From the NCBI GenBank assembly GCA_019155185.1, contig CM032809.1:4893621-4957620 (forward strand): a DNA stretch of 64,000 bases. Reading direction: 5' to 3'. Both the position numbers and the translations under genes were made by a program. Positions 55,801 through 64,000 of this stretch are shown here, piece after piece. Origin of the DNA: Beaufortia kweichowensis. Lineage: Eukaryota > Chordata > Actinopteri > Cypriniformes > Gastromyzontidae. The notes under the pieces were generated by a model that searched no databases, had not been told where the DNA came from, and saw only the letters and a program-made list of their open reading frames with translations. Positions within the stretch are counted from its first letter, which is position 1. The number at the start of each line of letters is the position of its first letter.

Positions 55801-58800
55801 TGTAATTGTCGCACAAAGACGGACGCTATGGATCAGTTGTACCTCAGCTGAAATCTTTACACGCGTGTCAGTCAGAATGCAAACTCAATAGAATTGTTTT
55901 AAAGCTGCTGAATTTCATGAAGACATTGTGACTGCTAAAATTTAAAACATTATTATTTATTAGCACAGTTAATAAAACTAAAAGATGTTAGGCTTATAGT
56001 TCAATTACTGATATGTCACTGTGTAAGCTTTTTAATGTTTCATTTTTTCTTTCAACTTCTTTATTAAAATAACAGATTATTAAAAGATTATTAATTTTAT
56101 GTAAAAATTATGTTAAAAATTAGGATGCATTTTAGTATAATAATACAGACAATAACCAGTGACTAAAATAACAGAAAGCATTTACAAAAATGTTTCTATA
56201 AAGACATTTAGAAATATATAGAAATCAGTTAAAGTCTACAAACACATTCATTTCAAAGGCCCCTTGGTACACAATGCCAAAGACTTTGCTGAGACTGATA
56301 ACCACCAGGTTGCAAACCACTGGACATACCACTTCCCCCTACACAGCCTGATATTTATTTCCCCTGACATGATGACAGAACCCTATTTTAGACCCTTGAA
56401 ACTCTTTCCTCCTTTTGTATGTTTTTGAATGTTTATCCTCTCCAGGGCCTTTTCTCACTGACACTGTGCTCTACCATGCAGGTTAAAATAAGTGACATTT
56501 CTTTGTTGCAAAACACAACGTGATGCACACACAGAAACATTGTGAATCTGTACTCTGTATTTTACAAGTGGGGCTGAACTGCATCTCACCGTTATACTTA
56601 GAAAGAAGCACAACCTCCTAGATCTCCATCCTGTTACCTTAGAAACATGACCATAGACACTGACATGTAGTAGAAGGTGTAAGAGCTCATAGGAGGTGCT
56701 CAGCATGACATGGCCAAAGAAAATGATCTTCATTTAACCTGTTTTCAGAAAGTCCTCGTCCCCCATTAGTGAGTGTTTGTGCCCAAACGTATATATTTGT
56801 GGTAGCAAACCCCCGGCTATGCTCAGCAGGTGAATCTGACAAGCTGAATGTGTGAGAAGAAAGACAAGACAGAAAGAAATACAGCAACAAGAGCTCAATT
56901 ATGGTCTGCTCATTCATTAGGAGAGCAGCGAGTCCTACAGTCTATACAGAATCTCCAGTTTTGTCTGTGTTTGTGTCATTATTTATATGATTTAAGCAAC
57001 CTATATTGCTGAAGACTGATTGAAATGTCTCCAGGAATACATAAATGTACTGTTTCAAAATGTTTTGCGGCCTTGTCATGGTAAACACGTATATCATAAA
57101 TACACAAAGCAGGATGTTAGTGACCTGTGTATGTGTTTGTGTAATTGAGCATTCGAGAGAAAGAAATGGAGCAAACTGCTCACTGCTGATATCAATAGCA
57201 GTATTTGTGTGCGTTCACTGAATTTCGTACAGGCCAAGGGTTAATGCGTTGTTTTCCCATATTCCTCCATGCTTTTATTCACCTTCTCACAAAGAGTCGA
57301 CAGAAGCTGGAAATGGCATCAGCCTCTCATTCTTCACAGCTAGCAGCTGATAACAAACATAATCATCAAGTTATTTTTCTCTCTCACACTGAGAAATTGT
57401 AATTTAGTGCATATCTCCATCTCTGCAAACAGATTAATTCTTTTGACAATGAAATGAATCTGCAAGTCAATAAGGGGTGCAGATTGATTGTATTTGAGAC
57501 TGCACATAAATATTGAAATCTCAGTGGAAGCCACGTTTGGGGTCATTGCACTTGATAATGGGCTCACATGTTGTAAAAGAGTGCCACACACATCTGTTTT
57601 CCTCTCACAGTGATGATTTTCTATTCCTTCTTTTGTTTTTATACTGAAAACTTAAAATTTTTTATCCCCATATTTATTTTAATTTAGTATGTTTATTAAG
57701 CCTTCTTAAATGAGGAGTTGATTTCAGGTTTTACTATCCTTGCTGGAATCTATTCTCCACAAAGATGACAAAACCTGACCTAATTATACACACAAACTTG
57801 CCTGCAGATAGTGGAGTGATCGTTCCTTCATTTTCGGGTCCAGGGGAACCAACGCCTTGTCGTATCCTCCTCCCCCGCCTCCCGCTCCTCCTCCACCTCC
57901 ACCTCCACGAGAAGTTGGATATACCTCCCTCGCCTGACTGACCGTCATGGACGACCATGTGCTTCTCTTCAGAGAGTGTCCGCTGTCCCCCGCCATAGCT
58001 ATGTTGGTACAAGCCAGGCACTCTCCTGGAGGAGGTCCTTTAGATTTTCTTAAGGTGAGCTCTTGAATGGCAGCATCCAGGGTCTCATGTCCGGTGGGAT
58101 ACCCACGTGCTCCCCTGCCTGCACCCACCAGAAAGCTGCTGTCGCTGTCCAGGTTGTCATCGGAGCTCCACCACCCGGCTGTTCTGCTACGTCGTGAGCT
58201 TCGAGACTCATGGCGGGAGTCTCCGCTTTTGCTGCGTTCGCGACTCTTGTTGCGGCGGGCAGAGCGAGACTGGTGCGTTCCTGAATAATGGTGCCCGGCA
58301 CCATCCTCCCCTCCACTGCGATGCCCCTTTTCCCGATATTCTCCCCCACGGGTGCCATTGAACTCTCGTTTGGAGGGAGTCTCCAGCGAATGAGACTTAG
58401 CGAATAGACGTTGAACAGAGTTCACCAGATGGCGTATGCGACTCGGACTCTCGCTGCGTTGCTCACCGCTGGCTGTGCGTTGGTACTGCAGGGTGTGGAA
58501 GCCGTCAGGGTGGAAGGGCAGTTGTTTCTCAAACTGGTCCAGGAGGTTGGGTGGGATGCGATGCATCTTTCCCCCATGGCCGTGTCCTGCCGAGGATAGG
58601 CACTCCTCACATGTGGAGTCGTAGGGTTGAGGTTGACTAGGGTGTGAACGGGGGAAGGTCCCTCCACCAGATGGAACCATGGCGAGGGGTTCAGGGGGGC
58701 CACCAGGTGGGAAGTATGGGTGGTCGTTGTGCCCCTGGTAGTGGTCAGAATGACGCATGTAGTCCCGCGAAGCGTCGCAGTCCTCGGGCATGCAGTAGCA

Positions 58801-58922
58801 TGGTGCGGAGGAGTGTTGCGACAGACTACGGCTCACCTGGTAGCCCTTAATAGCCGGGACGTGGTGGGCCGCCCGGGCCGAGAGGGGGCGCTGTGGGCGC
58901 GACAGGGCTGCGCCGGAGTCAA
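46549..58922 (-). CDS. dlgap3: Disks large-associated protein 3 (SAPAP3/GKAP3), ten 3' coding exons
   Basis: Coding exons (minus strand): 58922-57802, 53073-52853, 52700-52598, 52374-52185, 50724-50216, 50136-50042, 48565-48093, 47870-47779, 47521-47375 and 46848-46549. Phases agree throughout and give about 1,083 residues in view (human about 979). Family landmarks in order: LLDQFEKQLPFHPDGFHTLQ, ESPSRIRHLVNSVQRLFAKS, AGWWSSDDNLDSDSSF, IPCRRMRSGSYIKAMGDDDS, ALDLPGCFRTRSHSYVRAIQ, ISVTAQSSTESTQDAY, HSIGVQVEDDKR, RSLPDSGRASPC and the PDZ-binding terminus EAQTRL. The protein bridges PSD-95 (guanylate-kinase domain) and Shank (PDZ) in the postsynaptic density. HTQGQWAYRE and RSLPDSGRASPC favour DLGAP3 over DLGAP1/2/4. 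The first intron of this set uses a GC donor. The initiating exon is not identified. Confidence 0.93.
46849..47374 (-). other. dlgap3: dlgap3 last intron
   Basis: This 526-base GT-AG intron contains a purine-rich stretch (46,900-46,980) and nothing else recognisable. Confidence 0.8.
47375..47521 (-). CDS. dlgap3: dlgap3 GKAP homology domain exon, TQDLASCWDLLQLAIED
   Basis: It encodes DPSSYPQPTTQDLASCWDLL and RVKFQDLQRLKDSGWRMLPE, ending KK, exactly 49 codons. The mammalian family has DLAGFWDLLQLSIED at this place. The donor is AAG|GTGAGA. Confidence 0.94.
47779..47870 (-). CDS. dlgap3: dlgap3 GKAP homology domain exon
   Basis: It encodes VLELIRVAVGSAQMLMSQKV then QQFFRMCQQSV, matching the helical GKAP homology domain. 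The acceptor is GGTTCAG and the donor GTG|GTGAGT. The left boundary could be one base off. Confidence 0.9.
48093..48565 (-). CDS. dlgap3: dlgap3 exon leading into the GKAP C-terminal homology region
   Basis: It encodes RARFKRSNSVTASVQADLET, DKGLQFGCSFQRHSSEPES, YRTVHTQGQWAYREDY, RSLPDSGRASPCLRDGEFF and LLQTEVERMEGWCQNMEREA, ending ELPEE. The last part is the first helix of the conserved C-terminal GKAP homology domain. The donor GAAG|GTAAGT is phase 1. Confidence 0.94.
48566..50041 (-). other. dlgap3: dlgap3 intron with interspersed repeat fragment
   Basis: This 1.5-kb intron contains, at about 48,830-48,905, tttatgtatttggtgctttt then ccaaagtgacagtgcattca. That resembles a dispersed fish repeat I remember (ATTTGGCAGACGCTTTTATCC type). 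The family is not assigned. No coding exon is seen. Confidence 0.55.
50042..50136 (-). CDS. dlgap3: dlgap3 exon with SIGVQV dynein light chain motif
   Basis: This 95-base exon encodes VDSSETLSDSDPEGKVLREV and HSIGVQVEDDKR. The SIGVQV sequence is the DYNLL/LC8-binding motif known from the GKAP family. Confidence 0.93.
50216..50724 (-). CDS. dlgap3: dlgap3 Pro/Ser-rich exon
   Basis: It begins FPYRKGPPPLPPRMSKPMIS, a polyproline SH3-type segment, then TAQSSTESTQDAYFQSTG. A long Ser/Arg/Asn-rich linker follows, and the exon ends KWRPSIAVQ, with V in the next exon completing an LC8-like SIAVQV motif. Flanks are TCTAG at 50726-50725 and CAG|GTATGA. Confidence 0.93.
50725..52184 (-). other. dlgap3: dlgap3 intron
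   Basis: This 1.46-kb intron includes a solitary transposon end at 51,123-51,136 and a GA-rich patch near 51,900. No exon is supported. Confidence 0.75.
51123..51136. mobile_element. Solitary terminal inverted repeat of the same MITE family
   Basis: AACTATCCCTTTAA is the exact reverse complement of the left end TTAAAGGGATAGTT of the element at 39,050. No second end is recognisable within several hundred bases, so this is a remnant. Confidence 0.45.
52185..52374 (-). CDS. dlgap3: dlgap3 exon with ESQAVEALDLPGCFRTRSHS
   Basis: It encodes LGDTLNLFGEMESQAVEALD, CFRTRSHSYVRAIQAGCSQD and DDCLSVF, the most conserved central block of the family. The donor GCAG|GTGAGT is phase 1. Confidence 0.94.
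52503..52578 (-). repeat. tRNA-Ala-like SINE fragment
   Basis: The minus strand reads GTCTCATGAGCTCAACTGGT, AGAGCATGATGCTTGCAACA then CCGAGGTCACAAGTTCAG. It resembles a tRNA with A box TGAGCTCAACTGG, anticodon loop TTGCAAC (UGC, Ala) and a degenerate B box GGTCACAAGTTCA. The B box and acceptor stem are too poor for a functional gene. It lies in a dlgap3 intron, in the same orientation as the gene. Confidence 0.55.
52598..52700 (-). CDS. dlgap3: dlgap3 small exon YSCKQCIDGYPNS
   Basis: This 103-base exon encodes (K)YSCKQCIDGYPNSRTTPKGH then RSRSYTRSLTSSQ, corresponding to the GYSRSLTTGQ region of mammalian DLGAP3. The acceptor is CCTCAG and the donor CAG|GTATAG. Confidence 0.88.
52853..53073 (-). 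CDS. dlgap3: dlgap3 exon with RMRSGSYIKAMGD motif
   Basis: The acceptor TTTTTCAG precedes VPSDDWCGGSPSDIGGEIPC. It then encodes RRMRSGSYIKAMGDDDSGDS and ends STTS(K). The donor AA|GTCAGT has a non-standard +4 to +6 but is GT, and the split Lys codon AA|G joins the next exon in frame. Confidence 0.92.
53074..57801 (-). other. dlgap3: Large dlgap3 intron with GC donor
   Basis: This 4.7-kb intron starts GCAAGT at 57,801 and ends TTTTTCAG at 53,074. Reading both strands shows no exon with conserved wording and only short spurious frames. The sequence is AT-rich with no obvious tandem repeat. Confidence 0.85.
57802..58922 (-). CDS. dlgap3: dlgap3 large N-terminal coding exon
   Basis: The acceptor TTTACAG at 58925-58923 opens at phase 1; the donor is CTGCAG|GCAAGT. 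It encodes the N-terminal third: KGYQVSRSLSQHSSAPCYC, the Cys-Glu-Glu-Cys segment (STCEECLSSAGHG), the IRHLVNSVQRLFAKSHSLE stretch, an Arg/Ser-rich segment and WWSSDDNLDSDSSF, which belongs to the repeats that bind the PSD-95 guanylate-kinase domain. A glycine run (about 13 Gly with one Ala) near the 3' end is fish-specific as far as I recall. The position aligned with the usual DLGAP start Met is Ile (ATT), with open frame continuing upstream to the acceptor. Confidence 0.93.
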
Positions 58923-61900
58923 CTGTAAAGAGAAACAGAGATACAGAGAAAGTACTGATGAGACAACTGAACAATTTTTGTGAAAAGCAGAAGAACCAAA
59001 ACATTCATTCACTCAAAATTACACAATTTTCATTTTGTGCTCTAACAATGTGACAACCACAACTCAGGTAGCTGATGGTGCAGAACAAGCACGCTCTAAT
59101 CTTTCTGCGCTGTAGAGTCATCATTGACCCTGAACGCTGATGACTGAGGGTGAGCAAACATTGTGTAAAAAATGACTCCATCATTTTTCAATCTATTCCT
59201 TTGCAATGCCGTGCTGGAGTGAGTCATTGTGTCACTATCTCTCAAAATCTGTTCATTTGGCTGAGCAGGATAATCTCTGCTGTTTCAGCCCGTAATCTAG
59301 TATGTTCATAGCTGATAAATCTGCTTATTGTTTCACAATTAAATTTATGCCCATTCTGTGATTTCAGTGATAAAATAGGAAAAAGCCTTCCATTAAAAAA
59401 CCGTTTGCTTATCAGCTGGTTGCTTTCAGTTGGTCTTGGTCTTTTAAGCAGGTGGAGCTGTTGCTGGCAGATGTTGAGGTGATCATTAGATGGAATTAGC
59501 CTGTTTCTTTTAATGATCTAAATTTGCACAGCTAGCTTGATTCTTTATGTCATGATTCATACTACAGCTCAAAACATCAGACCAACGTGTATTCTTTAAA
59601 ATACAGTGCGAGTTATCGCAAATCTCAGAAAAACTTGCAAATAAGCCTGATCTGGGTTTTTAAGAGGAATTAAAGGATGTTAATAAACTATACTTATTTA
59701 ACTCACATGCATGTGAGAGAGAGAGAGGAAGAGAGACGGACAGCTATCATTCAAAAGGTATAACAAGTTGCATGGTGCTGTCACATCTCACAGCATGAAT
59801 ACCATAGCGTCTGGCTTTTCTTGTAATTTAGTAGAGCCTGCTGTCAATCAGTGTCACTCAACACCATTTCAGGTGCCAGTTGGCCTCTATTTGCCTCCTG
59901 GAGCCTGACATAAAAATGGAGATTACTGGAAACAAAGAAGGGCATGAAACCCATCCCATCATTTCAATTCTGCCCGTTTTCACCAGCTCAAAGTCTCTCC
60001 AGACACTCTCTCTCTCTTCACTTCTTCCTCTCTTCCTCTCTCTAGATCTTGCTTCTGACCTACTTCTTTCACTCTAGTTTATGAGACTGTCTGCGTGTTT
60101 CATCGCCAGCTGCTTAAATGCCAGTATACATTTTGTCTTTCCATCCGCATCTCTATGCCATTCTCTATGTCTGCCTTGCCCTGCCAACAAAGTCACGTAG
60201 CCCATTAAAAAAGTGAGGGTCGTCGTGCCACAACATTGACTGATTTAGTTGTTTGGCTTGAGTATTGGCTAACCAGAGAGCAGCCAAAATGCAGCCAAAA
60301 TTCAGTCAAATGTCACGAGAAGTGACAATAATATCAGGCAGTAGCACACTGGTGCATGTCTTTATTATAAATGAGCACAGACGTTCCAAGCACTGTTGTT
60401 TGTTCTGCCAAATGGTATTCAAATTAAACTCTTTCACTGTAGAAACAATGCTAGTGATGTGAGACTTCCGCACCACTAGCTAAGAATGCATACAATGTCC
60501 TCATAATAAATCTGGACATTGCGTCTTTTCCAACAGTGACTGTGGTTAAATGAAGCTGGGTAATACAAAGAAACAGATTCCAGGCTATTATAAAATGTTA
60601 TCTTATTCTCACATAACCTTACACACATGGCTGAAGTAATGGGCTCATTCAGACCCACCAGCATGCTGAGATCTCTCCTATTAAATATTTAGAAGTGTTG
60701 AACAGATAGAGCGCTTTGTTAATTTTATGTAATTAGATTGAGAGGATGTCATTACGGAGGTGAGAACATTGCAGAGCAGATAGGAGAAAATTGAACAATT
60801 CACTTTAGAACTATTAAACAGTAGGAGGAGAATTGTTGACCCAGGTTGGGTATTATACATCGTAATTGTTCTCTTTCACCCTGGAGGTTTTTTCAACACA
60901 AGCGGAAATCTGCACTAACCATCGCACAGTAAACATGGCGATCTGCACAGCAATGATTTTTGCATGATTTTTCATGTGCATGGTGGAATGCATTAATACA
61001 TTTATGGATGGAGGGTTGGATTTCACTTTCTAGCCTGATGGAAGATTTTTTTCATACTGCATGAGTTATATAAATAGAAAATGAGAGTTAATTCCCTCTG
61101 TTATGTCATAATTATTTTCAGATGGCATTAATGGTCATCAGTGATTGGTTGCATGTGAAATGTTACTCAAGCCCTTGGGTAAAAAATGCATGGATGAATT
61201 TAATGGTGTACTACTTCAAAACATTTGCGTTTTTCTTTCCTGTTAAAGAAAAGCAAGGTAGCACATGCATTTTGAATGAGATTTTACAAGGAAACAAGCC
61301 TTTTTACTCAAGTTATAGCTTTTGGAGGTTACGCAGAAAGCTGGCGTATGCTTTTATAGAGACAGGATATAAAAAATGCAAAAAACCAAAGACAGGAAGA
61401 CAGGAGGACGGAGAAGGTAAAATGGCATATCTGCTGCATTTTAGTAGTCTTTGCTAGAATAAAATGTTTTCCAAATGCAATCCAAATGCAATGAGATCAG
61501 GTGTTATAGATCGGTGCCGCTTAGGTTGAAGTCACTGATGTTTTCTTTTTTACATTTTACAAAATTGCTGTAAACATTCTTTCAATGCCTGCGGAGTGCC
61601 CAGAAAAATTCTGATGTACTGTGCATGTGTGTACACAGTCATACCATTACACGGATATACACCACACAGGTGAGGGGTTTTGATGTGATTTCTGCCTAAG
61701 TCCCTCTCTCGCTCTCAAAGAGATAAGCTCTTGCCTCATCCCTTCCCTAGTCAGGTCTGGCCTTCACCTCCAGCATGGACAGGAGCAGATAAATTAGAAT
61801 TCACACCTTGAGGCTAGTCTCTCTCTCCTCCCCCTTCTCTCCCTCTCTCTTTCCACACTTTATTCTTCTTTCTGCTCTCTGGAGGTGAGTCTGGATGTTC

Positions 61901-64000
61901 TTGAAAAGGATCTTTGAGATCCCACACATCTGAGGAAGAGAGGCATCCCAAAGAAGCCAGGATTGCCAACAATCAAACTGAAAGCTGAAGGAGATATGAC
62001 AAAATGTTCTCAAGATCAAAGAGTTCATTCATGTGACCTATTCTGCCTGTAGCATCATTTCTGTTTTGCATTGTGCACTAGAAAACTTGAATTGAAGCAC
62101 AGAAATAAGTGTTTTCAGGACCTACTTATTGTTTATGTTGGTCAAGTGGCTATCTTTAAAATGTTATATTTTGCATTCTATGAAAAAACAAAGTCATTCA
62201 TGCATGGAAAAACATGAAAGCAAATGATGACAAAATGTTTTATTTTTTGTTAAACTTTTACTTGAATTTAATACAACTATTCTTTTTATTCAACAGATTT
62301 TTTCTCTCTCCCTTCAATGCCTCAAGACATTGATGGCCGAGGGCCGATAAAAGAAAAGATGAAGCAATTTATCAATCGTTCTCCAGACAATCAAGGTGAG
62401 ACAGAGAACTGACAGAAGAAATGTGTCAGCTCTGCACTACAAAGCAAACTTTGCTGCCGCTCTGAAGTTTCTACCACCTCATCCATTTCTCATGACTAGC
62501 TCTGTTCCTGACTGTGTAAAATCCCGTATCTACTACACCTACAAGCATATTCCCCCTTTCAAGAGACAGAAAAAAGGGATAAAAGGGTAAAAGGGTTAGC
62601 GAACACGCCCAACTCCCTCTGGCCTTTCACCCGGGGAGGCATAGAGAAGAAACAAGCTGTTGAGGACAAATGAGAAGTGCTGAGACATTGAAGGACAAAA
62701 TGGAAGGTCAAAAACTAGGCAGAGAGAAAATACAGTAAAACGATTGAGATGGGTGGTAGGTAGTGCGGAAACATGCATTGGAAATAGGAGAGATGGACTG
62801 ATTTTGAAACAGCATGCTGCCATACATCTCTTATTATTTCTGCTGTATAGTAAATATACTGTACTGTGCACATTATGCAAGTGTATGTATACAATATAAA
62901 ATACCCAGATTGTGCCAAAATAAGAATTATGTTGTATTGCTCACAATGCAATGCACTAGACTTAACCTTTCATTTCCAATATGACAAATGAACCAAATAA
63001 AGCAAAAATAATCTTGACTTATAATTCATTAAACGGACTGTCAAAATACGTATTGATATGTTTCATAGAAAAACAAATAGAGTTTTCAAAATAACCTTTT
63101 TAAAAATAACGTGACAACTGTCAATTGAGAACACACATGGAAATTATGCCCAACATCTAAAATTTTAGATGTTTTTTTTAAATATATAAACCTATATATA
63201 AATATTTTTACTTTTTTAAATTTGAGGTATTTAAAAAAAAGATTTATTATTACTTTTTTGTTTATGTTTCTGTCATGAAAATTAGTCAAATATTAATTCT
63301 TTGTCAAATATTTATGTATAATATTTGTTAATATTCTATTCTATTCTATTCTATTCTATATTCTATTCTATTCTATTCTATTCTATTCTATTCTATTCTA
63401 TTCTATTCTATTCTATTCTATAGTTTGTCATAATTAGATTATAATTTAACTATAAAATACTAAAGTGAATACTGAAGTATTTCACCTAGGAAACAGCTGA
63501 CAGTTAACAGGTTCATTCTGATTGGAAGCCCATCAATGAATTAACATGCAGTGCGATTAGGACACATGTCAAACGAAAGGAGATCATGTAACTTTCGATA
63601 GAAATAAAACGCAATCACTTTAAAAAAACTGTGTTTCTGAGTGTGTATACAAGATGTGACAAACCCAAAACCATGTGACCGTCCCATTTTGCTCTCTTTG
63701 ATCTTTTCGCCTGTTCTAGGCTTGTGCTTTGGTGCAGACGTGTTGAATATTCATACACATCCAACCTCTTTCTTCCCCTCTGCTATTCTTTCTATCACAC
63801 ATAAACACACACTGTTCTCCAGCTATGAGAGCACAATGAGCCCAGGTGCTCCTGTGTTAATGGATGTTACGCTCATTATTCATGTTACGGGCCTGTGCAC
63901 TATTAGCGCTGTGAGTGGGATGGAGGGTTGAGAGGGATTTAAACAGCCTTCTGCTCTTTTTACTGACTGCTTTACGGAGCAAACACTCATTTAGTAGTGG
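58923..64000. other. Region 5' of the first visible dlgap3 exon
   Basis: No coding exon can be supported in 5.1 kb. It should contain dlgap3 intron, since the 58,922 acceptor requires an upstream exon. Short purine- or pyrimidine-rich patches occur near 59,720, 60,000 and 61,830, and an ATTCT microsatellite lies at 63,333-63,421. Confidence 0.6.
63333..63421 (+). repeat. ATTCT pentanucleotide microsatellite, about 17 units
   Basis: Near-perfect (ATTCT)n runs for 89 bases with one interruption at about 63,358-63,362 where a unit is altered. The flanks are ordinary AT-rich sequence. Confidence 0.97.

Noticed and set aside
61122..61457. Plus-strand 111-residue frame
   Set aside because: No splice context, low complexity and no recognisable domain; expected by chance in AT-rich DNA.

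Overview
This window is vertebrate nuclear DNA, most likely from a teleost and probably a cyprinid-like fish. It has GT-AG spliced genes, a fish-type ilf2 and dlgap3, an AT-rich background, and short inverted-repeat elements with TTAAAGGGATAGTT ends of a kind I remember as common in cyprinids. Species and repeat families could not be checked by search.

Region 1 (positions 1 to about 38,560, minus strand) is one enormous gene running off the left edge. Reading 3' to 5' on the plus strand there is a 5' non-coding exon, a 57-base exon with the start codon, an exon encoding a death-fold domain that reads as a CARD, a 4,160-base coiled-coil exon, and then an exon of at least 32,399 bases that is coiled coil from its acceptor to the edge of the window. 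Splice phases fit at every junction. The visible part would encode roughly 12,280 residues. It contains a 608-610-residue tandem array (4.7 near-identical copies), a 168-residue tandem array (about 3.8 copies), a paralogous module shared by two exons, and linkers carrying TQT/VQT motifs like those that bind dynein light chain LC8. The frame of the giant exon is broken at eight places, mostly by what look like single-base doublings. These look more like sequence errors than decay. A CARD on a giant Glu/Lys/Gln coiled coil is the most unusual thing in the window.

Region 2 (about 38,560 to 39,520) is a compact divergent promoter region between that gene and ilf2, with a CRE, an inverted CCAAT box, an ETS site and a short inverted-repeat transposon.

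Region 3 (39,525 to 42,374, plus strand) is a complete 14-exon ilf2 gene (NF45; 387 residues).

Region 4 (about 42,700 to 64,000) holds ten coding exons of dlgap3 (SAPAP3/GKAP3) on the minus strand, convergent with ilf2. The stop codon is in the window. The 5' start lies upstream of 58,922 and was not found. One dlgap3 intron uses a GC donor. The rest is intron and intergenic sequence with a tRNA-Ala-like SINE fragment, transposon ends and an ATTCT pentanucleotide microsatellite.

The three genes do not form a functional pathway. Ilf2 is an RNA-binding nuclear factor and Dlgap3 a postsynaptic scaffold. The giant protein's role is unknown, though its CARD suggests death-fold signalling or scaffolding.
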